DNA of 15,895 bases from Dongia_B sp035539075 (lineage in GTDB: Bacteria; Pseudomonadota; Alphaproteobacteria; Dongiales; Dongiaceae): NCBI GenBank assembly GCA_035539075.1, contig DATLJB010000146.1:1-15895 (forward strand). The letters are read 5' to 3'. A program made the position numbers and the translations under genes. This document shows, in pieces, positions 1-7,726 of this stretch. Under the pieces are notes generated by a model. The model was not told the origin of the DNA. It did no database searches and worked only from the letters and a program-made list of their open reading frames with translations. Numbering within the stretch: the first letter of the stretch is position 1; the number at the start of each line of letters is the position of its first letter.

Positions 1-613
1 AACCGCCAGCCCGGCCTCGTCGATCCTGCTCGACCAGGGCGACACCACGTTCGACCCGGGCACGCATCTGCAATGGCTCGATCTGACCAAGACCCAGGGC
101 CTGGGTGCGAATGACGTGCTGGACAATGTCGGCGTGAACTATGTCGCCCAGGGCTGGCGCTATGCCAGCGGAGAGCAAGTCGCCCAGCTGTGGAACGATG
201 CCGGCTTCACCTATGGGTCCTATGGCGGCAGCGGTGAGCCGCCGGTGCCGCCGGAGATCGGCGCCTTCCAGCATCTGATCGGCGTCACCGAGCAGCATCT
301 CGGCGGCAATGAATATAGCGGCGGCCTCTACCTCTATAGCGTTACCGAAACCCGCTCCGGCGTGATCTATGATCACGGCGTGGCCGATATCCAGCGCTAC
401 AGCGCCGATGACGGCGCGCCGCTGGCCCGGGCCGAGATCCTGCCGCTCGGCCTGCCGGCCGAGGAGACCGCATCGTCCATCTGGGGCTCCTATCTGGTGC
501 GCACCGCGCCGGTCGCCGTGGCACCCCTGCCGGCGAGCCTGCCGATGTTTGGCACCGCGATCGCGCTGCTGGGACTGGCCGGCTGGCGTCGGCGGTCGGC
601 GCGCGGGGCCTGA
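1..613 (+). CDS. PEP-CTERM/VPLPA-type sorted exported protein, C-terminal part
   Basis: The reading frame is open to the left edge (first full codon at base 2), so only the last 200 or so residues are present and the start is outside the window. The last 30 residues have the tripartite form of a PEP-CTERM sorting signal: a short APLPASLP motif, a hydrophobic stretch (MFGTAIALLGLAGW) and a terminal basic cluster (RRRSAR). The motif is closest to the VPLPA variant. In that family the tail is recognised by an exosortase and the protein ends up in the outer envelope or matrix. The upstream segment LQWLDLTKTQGLGANDVLDN fits a pattern often seen in PEP-CTERM proteins (WLDLT.TQG.S.NDV). No exosortase gene is in the window. 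The sorting class is fairly secure; the function of the body is unknown. Confidence 0.75.
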   Translation, partial: TASPASSILLDQGDTTFDPGTHLQWLDLTKTQGLGANDVLDNVGVNYVAQGWRYASGEQVAQLWNDAGFTYGSYGGSGEPPVPPEIGAFQHLIGVTEQHLGGNEYSGGLYLYSVTETRSGVIYDHGVADIQRYSADDGAPLARAEILPLGLPAEETASSIWGSYLVRTAPVAVAPLPASLPMFGTAIALLGLAGWRRRSARGA

Positions 614-657
614 AGCCGTTGGCCTGGAGACGCCGGGCTGGGAGCCGAGAGCGGGTG

Positions 658-2130
658 CTACTCGGCCGCGAGCCCGCCGCGCGGCCAGCGCTGGGTGACC
701 AGCTTGGTCCGGGTGAAGAAGCGGATGCAATCCTCGCCATATTGATTGAGGTCGCCGAAGGCCGACTCCTTCCAGCCGCCGAAGCTGTGATAGCTGACCG
801 GCACCGGCATCGGCACATTGACACCCACCATGCCGACCGCGACCTCGGCGACGAAGCGCTGGGCGGCATCGCCGTTGCGAGTGAAGACCGTCACCGCATT
901 GCCCTGATGATGGTCGCTGGGATAGCGCAGTGCCTCCTCGAAGGTTTCGGCGCGCAGGATCTGCAGCACCGGGCCGAATATCTCCTCCTGGTAGCTCCGC
1001 ATCGTGGCACGCGCATGATCGATCAGGGTCGGCCACAGGAAGAAGCCATCCTCATGGCCCGGCAACTGCCGGCCGCGCCCGTCGATGACCAGCTCGGCGC
1101 CCTCCTCGGCGGCCATCCGGATGTAGTGCTCGACCTTCTCCCTGTGGGCGGCGGTGACGACCGGCCCCATCTGCGCCTCGGGATCACCGGCGATGCCGAT
1201 GCGCAACTTGGGGATCGCCGCCAGCAGGCGCTCGCGCAATGCCTCGGCCGTCTTGCGGCCGACGGGAACCAGCACCGGCATGGCCATGCAGCGCTGGCCG
1301 GCCGAGCCATAGGCCCCGGCAAGGGCATCGGCGACGACCTGATCAAGATCGGCGTCGGGCAGGACGATGCCGTGATTCTTCGCCCCACCCATGCATTGCA
1401 TGCGCTTGCCGGCGGCGGCACCGCGCGCATAGACGGACTTCGCAACTGCCGTCGAGCCGACCAGGCTGATCGCCTTGATGTCGGGATGGTCAGTGATCGC
1501 CTCGCCCACGCCTTCGCCGCTATGCACCACGTTGAAGATACCCGGCGGCACGCCGGCCTCCAGCGCCAGTTCCGCCAGGCGGATGCTGGGTGACGGGGTC
1601 CGGCTGGAGGGTTTCAGGATGAAGGCATTGCCCGTGGCGACGGCCGGGGCCAGCATCCAGATCGGGATCATGGCCGGGAAGTTGAAGGGCGTGATACCGG
1701 CAACGACGCCGAGCGGTTCGCGGATCGAATAGACATTGGTGCCGGGGCCGGCGGCCTGGGTGAACTCGCCCTTCATCAGATGCGGGACGCCGCAGACAAA
1801 TTCCACCACATCGAGGCCGCGTTGCAGCTCGCCGAGGGAATCGTCGAGCAGCTTGCCGTGCTCGGACGACATCAGCCGCGCCAGCTCATCCCGGTGCTGC
1901 TCGATCAGGGCCTTGAAGTTGAACATCACCCGCGCGCGCTGCTGTGGGTTGAGCGCGGCCCAGCCGGGCTGCGCCGCCTTGGCGACCGCGACGGCCTGCG
2001 CCAGGAGGGTGGCGTCACCGCGCTGCAGATGTGCCTGCACCCGGCCGGTTGCCGGATCATAGACCGGGCTGGTGGCCGCATCGGCATAGGCGACGTGCTG
2101 GCCGTTGATGAACTGGCTGATCGTGCGCAT
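658..2130 (-). CDS. mmsA: Methylmalonate-semialdehyde dehydrogenase (CoA-acylating)
   Basis: This 490-residue aldehyde dehydrogenase oxidises methylmalonate semialdehyde (and malonate semialdehyde) with NAD+ and CoA to propionyl-CoA (or acetyl-CoA) in valine and inositol breakdown. The length matches the family. Visible signatures are the TPFNFPAMIPIWM segment, the Rossmann-region GSTAVAK, the MmsA-typical MGGAKNHG.VLPDAD, the catalytic cysteine C281 in GSAGQRCMA, and EEIFGPVL near the C-terminus. The open frame runs 58 codons further upstream, but the ATG at 2130 is preceded by AAGGAG at 2142-2137 with a 6-base spacer, and MRTISQFINGQ is a normal family N-terminus. The upstream extension is low-complexity repeat. 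No mmsB or regulator gene is adjacent; the gene appears to be a single transcription unit facing the 580-base gene-free leader. Related iolA-type enzymes cannot be separated by sequence alone. Confidence 0.93.
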   Translation of the reverse strand: MRTISQFINGQHVAYADAATSPVYDPATGRVQAHLQRGDATLLAQAVAVAKAAQPGWAALNPQQRARVMFNFKALIEQHRDELARLMSSEHGKLLDDSLGELQRGLDVVEFVCGVPHLMKGEFTQAAGPGTNVYSIREPLGVVAGITPFNFPAMIPIWMLAPAVATGNAFILKPSSRTPSPSIRLAELALEAGVPPGIFNVVHSGEGVGEAITDHPDIKAISLVGSTAVAKSVYARGAAAGKRMQCMGGAKNHGIVLPDADLDQVVADALAGAYGSAGQRCMAMPVLVPVGRKTAEALRERLLAAIPKLRIGIAGDPEAQMGPVVTAAHREKVEHYIRMAAEEGAELVIDGRGRQLPGHEDGFFLWPTLIDHARATMRSYQEEIFGPVLQILRAETFEEALRYPSDHHQGNAVTVFTRNGDAAQRFVAEVAVGMVGVNVPMPVPVSYHSFGGWKESAFGDLNQYGEDCIRFFTRTKLVTQRWPRGGLAAE

Positions 2131-2136
2131 GAGGCT

Positions 2137-2142
2137 CTCCTT
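2137..2142 (-). promoter_or_regulatory. Shine-Dalgarno site of mmsA
   Basis: AAGGAG on the minus strand, 6 bases before the ATG at 2130. It decides the mmsA start against the longer open frame that begins at 2304. Its upstream edge runs into the 15-bp tandem repeat. Confidence 0.85.
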
Positions 2143-2198
2143 GTACAGGGCGGTTGATGCAGGGCCGGTTGATACAGGGCCCGTTGATACAGGGCTGG
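2141..2198. repeat. 15-bp tandem repeat, about 4 copies, in the mmsA leader
   Basis: On the + strand three units of the form TTGATACAGGGCCGG lie at 2154-2168, 2169-2183 and 2184-2198, differing at only one or two positions each. A shortened, degenerate fourth copy (TTGTACAGGGCGG) lies at 2141-2153. The array is in the mmsA 5' leader and touches its ribosome binding site. It is a multiple of three and would read as repeated STGP/A residues in the mmsA frame, but I place it outside the coding region. Copy-number change by slippage is possible. Confidence 0.85.
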
Positions 2199-2389
2199 GC
2201 GGTGAGATAGCGCATGCGCCATCCGTGTGAAGACGTCTCCGGCGGGAGACAGCCTTGCGGCTTGCGGGAGAATGGCGGGAGCCCGCCATCGAGCTTTCAC
2301 GCATTTCCTTCGCCGTGCATGCCGCCTGCGGATGCCAGAACCCCGCGCCGGCTCAACCATCCTCCGTCGGAAGGGAGACGTCGATTGAA

Positions 2390-2413
2390 CCAAGGTATCT
2401 GCGATACCTTTGG
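2390..2413. promoter_or_regulatory. Candidate operator: dyad in the mmsA/MBL intergenic region
   Basis: Perfect 6-bp arms GGTATC and GATACC surround a TGC centre (2394-2408), and the symmetry continues outward as CCAA and TTGG with one extra base on the right. The odd-spaced, near-perfect palindrome resembles a site for a dimeric repressor or activator. No regulator gene is adjacent, and the protein that binds is unknown. Confidence 0.4.
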
Positions 2414-2492
2414 ATAGGGACGAAACCGGATGCGCGGCGCCAAGGCATTGCGGGTGACGGTAGGCGCTCAGGCGCTGATCGCCCCGTCCCTG

Positions 2493-2519
2493 GCCTTCCC
2501 CAAAGCGGCGGGGGAAGGC
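2493..2519. other. 9-bp perfect stem-loop in the intergenic region
   Basis: GCCTTCCCC at 2493-2501 pairs with GGGGAAGGC at 2511-2519 across a 9-base loop. There is no T-tract on either side, so it is not a standard terminator. It may be part of a leader or small RNA structure. Confidence 0.4.
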
Positions 2520-2710
2520 TCCTTCATCAGGCTGGCGAATTGTCATCGCCCCTTGCTTGACGGCGGTCGCATACCACCTGAAGATGCCCTTGACGATTCT
2601 TCATCCCGCACCGGTTCGGCACGGAACCGTTACGCGGCGGTGCTGTTCCGACTGTCACTTCCGGCTTGGCCGCTTTCCGGCTAAGGCATCATCAACTGAA
2701 GGCTGATCCC

Positions 2711-3607
2711 ATGACCTCTCTACGACCTGCCCTTCTCGCCGCTTCCCTGCTCGCCTCCTCTTTGCTCGCTCTCGGCATCGCCACGGCCCCCCTCGCCAAG
2801 GCCGCCGAGCAGCAGCCGGCGGCGCGCGCCTTCAAGCTCGGCGCTTTCAACCTGGTGGCGCTGCATGATGCCCAGTTCATCCTGCCGAATGACGGCAAGG
2901 TCTTCGGCGTCGGGGTCGGGCCGGCGGCGGTCACCCAGGTGCTGGATGCGGTGGGTGCGCCGACCGCGAACATCACGCTCAGCGTCGATGCGCTGCTGGT
3001 GAAGACCGGGCAGCAGGTGGTGCTGATCGATACCGGTGTGGGCGGCGCCTTGCAGGGCAGCCTGAAGCTCGCCAAGGTCAAGCCGGAGGCGGTGACCGAC
3101 ATCCTCATCACCCATGCCCATCCCGACCATGTCGGCGGCCTGGTCAAGAACGGCCAGCTTGCCTTCCCCAATGCCAAGATCCGCATGGCGTCGGCCGAAT
3201 GGCCCTGGCTGCAGAGCCAGGAGAAAATGGCCGATCTGGTGAAGGTGATCACGCCCCAGGTGGAAACCTTCGAGCCGGGCGCGGAAGTGGTGCCGGGCAT
3301 CACCTCGGTCGACCTCAAGGGCCATACACCCGGCCATGCCGGCTATGAGATCGTCTCCGGCAAGAACCGCCTGCTCGATTTCGGCGATACCGCGCATAGC
3401 TCCATCGTCTCGCTGGCGAAGCCCACCTGGCATATCAGCTTCGACAATGACGCCGATCTCGGCGAGCAGAACCGCGTCGAGGAACTAAAGAAGCTGGCGA
3501 AGAGCCAGGAGACGATCTTCGCGCCGCATTTCCCCTTCCCTGGCGTCGGCAAGATCGAGCCCCAGGGCGATCATTTCTTCTGGAAGCCGACCTTGAGCGC
3601 GCAGTGA
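2711..3607 (+). CDS. Exported MBL-fold metallo-hydrolase
   Basis: This 298-residue protein has an N-terminal signal peptide (hydrophobic stretch of residues about 7-26, likely cleavage near AKA-A at residue 31). The remainder is a metallo-beta-lactamase-fold domain. It shows the zinc motif HxHxDH as THAHPDH (H135, H137, D139, H140), a further ligand in GHTPGH (H209), the bridging aspartate in FGDTAH (D226) and a late histidine in APHFP (H273). DTGVGG near residue 110 is also typical. Known relatives include periplasmic hydrolases, glyoxalase II-like enzymes and lactonases; the substrate cannot be told from sequence. The ATG at 2711 is preferred because it gives a clean signal peptide and has a GAAGG about 9 bases upstream. 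The GNAT gene follows after 57 bases on the same strand and may be co-transcribed. Confidence 0.85.
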   Translation: MTSLRPALLAASLLASSLLALGIATAPLAKAAEQQPAARAFKLGAFNLVALHDAQFILPNDGKVFGVGVGPAAVTQVLDAVGAPTANITLSVDALLVKTGQQVVLIDTGVGGALQGSLKLAKVKPEAVTDILITHAHPDHVGGLVKNGQLAFPNAKIRMASAEWPWLQSQEKMADLVKVITPQVETFEPGAEVVPGITSVDLKGHTPGHAGYEIVSGKNRLLDFGDTAHSSIVSLAKPTWHISFDNDADLGEQNRVEELKKLAKSQETIFAPHFPFPGVGKIEPQGDHFFWKPTLSAQ

Positions 3608-3664
3608 GCGAGCGGATTGCCGGCGAGATGCGACAGCAGCGCAAGACCAGAAGACGGTTCGACG

Positions 3665-4555
3665 ATGATCCCCGCAGATGACCTTTCCGCCGCCGCCCTG
3701 CCCCCCGGCTACGCGATCGCGCCGATGACGCGGACCGAGGCCGATACGCTCGGCGTCTGGGCGGCCGAGGAAGGCTGGAATCCGGGCCTCGCCGATATCG
3801 ATGTCGCCTGGGGCTTCGACCCCGAGGCCTTCATCGCCCTGCGCAAGGAGGGCGCGTTGGCGGGCGGGGCCACGATCATCACCTATGGCGATGCGGCCGG
3901 CTTCCTGGGCCTTTTCATCATGCGCCGCGACCTGCGCGGCCAAGGGCTGGGCCGCATCCTGTGGCAGGAGCTGCTGCGGCGCCAGCAGGCGCGCCTAAAG
4001 CCCGCGGCGCCGATCGGCCTCGACGGCGTGTTCGACATGGCGCCGTTCTATGCCGCCGATGGTTTCCAGATGCTCTATCGCGACCTGCGCTACGAGGGGA
4101 CGGCCTCCGGCATCGCGGATGCGGCGGCGGTGCCGCTGGGCGAGATCGGCCGCGACGAGCTGGACGCCTATGACGCCGCCGTCTCCGGCATCGCCCGCGC
4201 CGGCTTCATGCACCGCTGGCTGGCGGTGCCCGGCGGCAAGGGCTTCGCCTTCCGCCAGTCGAACGGATCACTTGCCGGCTATGGCTTCGCGCGTCCCTGC
4301 CGCAGCGGCTATAAGATTGGGCCGCTTTATGCCGACGATGCGACGGTCGCCGCGCGGCTGCTGGAAACGCTGCTGGCAGCGATCGCCGGCGCCCCGGTGG
4401 CGCTGGACGTGCCGGAGCCCAATGCGGCGGCGCTGGCGCTGGTGGAGAAACGCGGCTGGCGGCAATCCTTCGGCTGCGCGCGCATGGCGCGCGGCACCGC
4501 GTCCACCTCGGAGACTGGCCGGATCTTCGGCGTCACCTCCTTCGAATTCGGCTGA
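3665..4555 (+). CDS. GNAT family N-acetyltransferase with second C-terminal domain
   Basis: A 296-residue protein. Residues about 10-145 form a GNAT domain with the acetyl-CoA pyrophosphate-binding motif RDLRGQGLGR (about residues 88-97), preceded by the beta-4 strand GFLGLFIMRR and followed by PFYAADGFQ, which is typical near the fold's C-terminus. Residues about 150-290 look like the extra domain of YitH-like acetyltransferases (GYGFARPC, KIGPLYADD, ALALVEKRGW), reported in two-domain GNATs. The acceptor substrate is unknown. The ATG at 3665 has only a weak upstream purine stretch (GAAGACGG); a TTG in frame at 3617 is less likely. It lies 57 bases after the MBL gene and ends 13 bases before the convergent hydrolase gene. 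Confidence 0.85.
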   Translation: MIPADDLSAAALPPGYAIAPMTRTEADTLGVWAAEEGWNPGLADIDVAWGFDPEAFIALRKEGALAGGATIITYGDAAGFLGLFIMRRDLRGQGLGRILWQELLRRQQARLKPAAPIGLDGVFDMAPFYAADGFQMLYRDLRYEGTASGIADAAAVPLGEIGRDELDAYDAAVSGIARAGFMHRWLAVPGGKGFAFRQSNGSLAGYGFARPCRSGYKIGPLYADDATVAARLLETLLAAIAGAPVALDVPEPNAAALALVEKRGWRQSFGCARMARGTASTSETGRIFGVTSFEFG

Positions 4556-4568
4556 TAATGGCTGCGAT

Positions 4569-5411
4569 CTACCCGGCCGCGGCTGCTTCGCCGGCGCTGA
4601 TATCGCGCAGAAAGCGATCGAGCAGCGGATTGAACACCTCCGGCGCCTGCCAGAACGGCGCGTGGCCGAGGCCGGCGAGGCGATGGCAACTTCCATCCCA
4701 GAGGTTGGCATAATCGAGGCTGTCGAGGTAATCGAGATTGACGATGGGATCCTCGGCGCCGTTCACCACGGCCAGCGGCACGGCGAGGCTCTCGGCGACC
4801 CGGCGCTGGTCGATATCGGCACCGGCCTGCGCGGTCTCGAACAGGGTCCGGCGCAGGCGGCCGTCGGCGCGGAGGATCGTCTGCAGCAAGGCGGGCTCGA
4901 CTCTCGTTCCGAAGATGGCATATCCGAAAGCAGCGGCGTCCGCAGCGCAGAGGTGCTGCTCCCTCGCCCGCAGCAGATACGGCGAGGGACGGAAGCCCTG
5001 TTTGAAGGTGGCGGCATTGACCGGCGGCGTGCCGGTGATCATCAGACCCTTGAGGCCGTCCATTTGCGGCGCCATCTGCAGCGCGACATGGCCGCCGAGC
5101 GACCAGCCGAGGATCGCAAGCTCATAGACGCCGATCATCTCAAGCACTTCGAGCACGGCATCGGCGAGGCCGGGCAGCGTATAGCTGCGCGCCGGATCCG
5201 GCGCGTTGCCGGAACGGCCGTGACCCGGGAGATCGATGGCGATCAGGTGATGATCGAGGGCCAGCGCGCCGGTCATCTGTCGTTCGAAGACCTCGCCGCT
5301 GGTCGAATTGCCGTGGATCAGCAGGACCGGCAGCTTGCCCCGGCCGCTTTCCGCCACCGCGATCCAGCCATGCGAGGTGGCGAGGGCGTAACGATGCGCG
5401 GTGTCGGCCAT
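4569..5411 (-). CDS. Alpha/beta-fold hydrolase
   Basis: A 280-residue alpha/beta hydrolase with a complete catalytic set: oxyanion-hole HGNSTSG near residue 34, nucleophile elbow GWSLGG (S104), acid in GAEDPI (D221) and histidine in GLGHAPF (H250). The DLPGHGRSGN segment is standard for the family, which covers esterases, C-C bond hydrolases and haloperoxidase-like enzymes; the substrate is not predictable. I chose the ATG at 5411, 10 bases after the SDR stop, but it lacks a clear ribosome binding site. An in-frame ATG at 5441, inside the end of the SDR gene and preceded by GAAGG, is a real alternative and would add ten residues by translational coupling. The order SDR then hydrolase suggests one transcript and possibly one pathway. 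Confidence 0.87.
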   Translation of the reverse strand: MADTAHRYALATSHGWIAVAESGRGKLPVLLIHGNSTSGEVFERQMTGALALDHHLIAIDLPGHGRSGNAPDPARSYTLPGLADAVLEVLEMIGVYELAILGWSLGGHVALQMAPQMDGLKGLMITGTPPVNAATFKQGFRPSPYLLRAREQHLCAADAAAFGYAIFGTRVEPALLQTILRADGRLRRTLFETAQAGADIDQRRVAESLAVPLAVVNGAEDPIVNLDYLDSLDYANLWDGSCHRLAGLGHAPFWQAPEVFNPLLDRFLRDISAGEAAAAG

Positions 5412-5421
5412 GGCGCCGGCG

Positions 5422-6168
5422 CTAGGCCGACACGCCGCCATCGACCTTCAGATTGGCGCCGGTGATGAAGGCGGCTTCCGGCCCGGCGAGATAGGCGACG
5501 AGGCCGGCCGCCTCTTCCGATTTGCCGAAGCGTTTCAAGGCGATCGCCTCGTGGATCTTGTCGCCGCCCGGCGCCTTGAGCACGGCGGCGATCATATCGG
5601 TTTCGATGCGGCCGGGCTGGACATTATTGACGGTGATGCCGCGGGACCCCAGATCGCGGGCAAGGCCCCGGGTCAGGCTGGCGATGGCGCCCTTGGTCAT
5701 GGCATAGATGGCATGGCCGGCGATCGGCATGTAATCGCTGCTGACGCTGCCGATATTGATGATGCGGCCGCCATCCTTCATGTGCCGCACGGCCTCCTGG
5801 GTGGCGACGAAGACGCCCTTGATATTGACCTCGACCATGCGGTCGAAATCGTCGACGGAATAGTCCGCGATCGTGCCGGGCAGCTCGATGCCGGCATTGT
5901 TGACGAGAATATCGAGCCGGCCGAAATGCTGCGCCGTCCGGGTCACCGCCGCCTTCACTTGGTCGGCGGCGCCGCTATCGGCACGGATAGCAAGCGCTTG
6001 GCCGCCCGCAGCCTCGATCTCCTTCGCCAGCGTCTCGGCCGGCCGTTGCGATGCCAGATAGGTGAAGGCGACAGCGGCGCCTTCTTCGCCCAGCTGCCGC
6101 GTGATCGCCGCGCCGATGCCGCGGGCACCGCCGGTGACCAGGGCAACCTTTCCCGTCAATCGAGCCAT
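5422..6168 (-). CDS. SDR family NAD(P)-dependent oxidoreductase
   Basis: A 248-residue classical short-chain dehydrogenase/reductase. The cofactor motif TGGARGIG is at residues 12-19, NNAG and the structural NIKG follow, and the active site has a serine in IGSVSS and Y155-x-x-x-K159 (YAMTK). The C-terminus NLKVDGGVSA is typical of FabG-like enzymes, and the length is normal for the family. The substrate (alcohol, ketone or 3-oxoacyl) is unknown; it should not be called FabG on this evidence. The start at 6168 has GGAG with a 7-base spacer; the upstream ATG at 6186 has no site. The hydrolase gene follows after 10 bases. A 152-base gap separates it from the upstream GFA gene, so it may have its own promoter. 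Confidence 0.9.
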   Translation of the reverse strand: MARLTGKVALVTGGARGIGAAITRQLGEEGAAVAFTYLASQRPAETLAKEIEAAGGQALAIRADSGAADQVKAAVTRTAQHFGRLDILVNNAGIELPGTIADYSVDDFDRMVEVNIKGVFVATQEAVRHMKDGGRIINIGSVSSDYMPIAGHAIYAMTKGAIASLTRGLARDLGSRGITVNNVQPGRIETDMIAAVLKAPGGDKIHEAIALKRFGKSEEAAGLVAYLAGPEAAFITGANLKVDGGVSA

Positions 6169-6283
6169 AGGAACACTCCAATCCATTCATCCAGTCGTCG
6201 CTGGCTCCGCTGCTCGAAGCCGCGACTTAAAGGACAAGATGGTTGCCGCATATTGCCGGATGATTGCGAGATCGGCCTGGATC

Positions 6284-6297
6284 GTTACGCCGGTAAC
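6284..6297. promoter_or_regulatory. Small dyad upstream of the SDR gene
   Basis: GTTAC and GTAAC arms separated by GCCG lie in the 152-base gap between the GFA and SDR genes. They could be an operator for the SDR-hydrolase pair. Five-base arms occur by chance often, so this is weak. Confidence 0.2.
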
Positions 6298-6320
6298 AGA
6301 GCAGTTATGCCGCCGCGGCT

Positions 6321-6773
6321 TTATTCCGGCGGTTCGCCGGGAAATTGCACCGCGCCCGGCGGCACGGTCACGCCGGCAAGCTTGCGGCGGGTCCAGATAT
6401 GGACGGCCTCGCTGAGATCGAGCGGCACATCGAGCGAACCGCCTTTGACGCTGACCGTTGCATCGCGCTCCTTGTCGCCATGCCACAGCCGGCTGCCGCA
6501 GCGCGGACAAAAGAAGCAGTCGAGCACCTTGCCGCTGTCGGTCGGCCGCGACCAATGGCCGAGATCGCCCTGGAGGAGATGCAGGTCGGCGCCGGCGACG
6601 ATCAGCGATATGCCGAACGCCGACGCCGATTGCTTCTGGCATTCACGGCAGTGACAGACATAAAGCGCCTTCGGCCGGCCACTGATCTCGTAACGCACGG
6701 CGCCGCACTGGCAACCGCCGGTGCGGAGGGCGGCGTCGGCGCGATCCGGTTCTATACGGTGTTCGCCGGCCAT
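6321..6773 (-). CDS. GFA/CENP-V domain zinc protein
   Basis: A 150-residue protein of the GFA (glutathione-dependent formaldehyde-activating enzyme-like) family. The zinc-binding cysteines are in the usual order: C21-x-C23-G (GGCQCGAVRY), C40-H-C42-x-x-C45 (VCHCREC), and C89-x-x-C92-G (FFCPRCGSRLW). The family is named after Gfa, but many members have no proven catalytic role, so a formaldehyde function should not be assumed. The ATG at 6773 follows a purine-rich stretch (GGGAGAAGAG). It begins 46 bases after the LysR stop on the same strand, so it may be read from the lysR transcript. Confidence 0.9.
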   Translation of the reverse strand: MAGEHRIEPDRADAALRTGGCQCGAVRYEISGRPKALYVCHCRECQKQSASAFGISLIVAGADLHLLQGDLGHWSRPTDSGKVLDCFFCPRCGSRLWHGDKERDATVSVKGGSLDVPLDLSEAVHIWTRRKLAGVTVPPGAVQFPGEPPE

Positions 6774-6819
6774 CGGTCTCTTCTCCCTGCCCTGCCATAG
6801 CCGTGCATGCCGCCGCTGT

Positions 6820-7719
6820 TCATTCCTGGCTGAGGCGCTGTCTCAGACGGGGTACGGCGAAGTCAAGGAAGGCGCGCAGCTTCAGCGGCACCGCGCGCGT
6901 CGCGGCATAGACAAGGCTGAGCGGCAGCGGGGCAGGCTCGAAATCATGCAGGATGGTGGCGAGCTTGCCTTCGTGCATCGCCTGGCGGACCTGATAGCAG
7001 AGCACGCGTGCCAGACCCGCGCCGGCGATCGAGGCGGAGATCGCCGCCTCGGCCGTGGTGACGGCGAGACGACGGCGCAACGGCACGCTTTCCATCTTGC
7101 CGTTGATGCGGAAGGGCCAGGAATCCGGCACGGTGAGGGCCGCGCGGGTGATGCAGTCATGCTGGTCGAGTTCGTCCGGATGCTGCGGCGTGCCGTTCTT
7201 GGTGAGGTAATCGGGACTGGCGCAGACCACCCGGCGGATCGTGCCGATCTGCTCGGTCGCCATGCTGCTATCCGGCAGATGGCTGATACGCAAGGCGAGA
7301 TCAATCTGCTCTCCCGGCAGGGTGACGACGTCGTCGCTGAGCAGCAATTGCACATCCACTTCGGGATGGATGCGGAGGAACTCGACCACGACCGGCGTCA
7401 GATGCAGATGACCGAAGACCAGCGGCGCGGTGATGACGAGATCGCCGCGGGGGATCTCATATTCGCCCGAGGCGCGACGCTCCGCCTCGCCAAGATCATC
7501 CAGCAGGCGGCGGCAGGATTGATAGTAATTTTCCCCGGCCTGGGTGAGGGTCAGCTTGCGGGTCGAGCGGTTGATCAGCCCCACCTGCAGCAGATCCTCG
7601 AGATCGGAAACCCGGCGGCTGACGGTCGCCAGCGGCATGCCAAGCTGCCGCGCCGCCGCCGAAAAGCTGCCGGCATCGATGACGGCGATGAAGGTCGACA
7701 TGGCGGCAAAGCGATCCAT
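6820..7719 (-). CDS. LysR family transcriptional regulator
   Basis: A 299-residue LysR-type regulator of standard length. The N-terminal winged helix-turn-helix is clear (residues 1-60: FIAVIDAGSFSAAARQLGM, SRRVSDLEDLL, LINRSTRKLTLT), followed by a linker helix and a substrate-binding domain (residues about 90-295). It is most like the CrgA/DsdC-type subgroup common in proteobacteria. The effector is unknown. The ATG at 7719 has GGAAG 6 bases upstream. No gene is divergent from it; the GFA gene, then SDR and hydrolase, follow on the same strand, so it could control its own transcript. The inverted repeat at 7727-7782 lies directly upstream and is the natural autoregulatory site. Confidence 0.93.
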   Translation of the reverse strand: MDRFAAMSTFIAVIDAGSFSAAARQLGMPLATVSRRVSDLEDLLQVGLINRSTRKLTLTQAGENYYQSCRRLLDDLGEAERRASGEYEIPRGDLVITAPLVFGHLHLTPVVVEFLRIHPEVDVQLLLSDDVVTLPGEQIDLALRISHLPDSSMATEQIGTIRRVVCASPDYLTKNGTPQHPDELDQHDCITRAALTVPDSWPFRINGKMESVPLRRRLAVTTAEAAISASIAGAGLARVLCYQVRQAMHEGKLATILHDFEPAPLPLSLVYAATRAVPLKLRAFLDFAVPRLRQRLSQE

Positions 7720-7726
7720 TGCATAC

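Larger units (their letters stand above)
2131..2710. other. Gene-free divergent region between mmsA and the MBL hydrolase gene
   Basis: About 580 bases with no convincing gene. Short open frames exist on both strands, but none has a Shine-Dalgarno site together with recognisable protein sequence. It must hold the promoters of both divergent genes; I could not assign -35/-10 boxes with confidence. It contains the 15-bp repeat near mmsA and four separate dyads: GTCTCC/GGAGAC at 2235-2250, GGTATC/GATACC at 2394-2408, a 9-bp stem at 2493-2519 and CGGTTC/GAACCG at 2612-2629. Such a length and density of dyads is more than two simple promoters need, so a small RNA or complex regulation is possible. 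Confidence 0.6.

Noticed and set aside
619..1593. Long open frame on the + strand opposite mmsA
   Set aside because: It is antisense to a well-supported mmsA, has no ribosome binding site and reads as low-complexity Ala/Arg/Gly sequence. Such shadow frames are expected at this GC content.
2131..2304. 58-residue N-terminal extension of mmsA
   Set aside because: The extension is tandem-repeat sequence with no family similarity, while the ATG at 2130 has an ideal AAGGAG site and a normal MmsA N-terminus.
2214..2684. Small + strand open frames in the mmsA/MBL gap
   Set aside because: They overlap each other in different frames, lack Shine-Dalgarno sites and show no recognisable protein features.
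2711..3607. Metallo-beta-lactamase antibiotic resistance gene
   Set aside because: The fold and zinc motif are shared, but the sequence looks like a generic exported MBL-fold hydrolase; nothing specific for class B beta-lactamases is visible.
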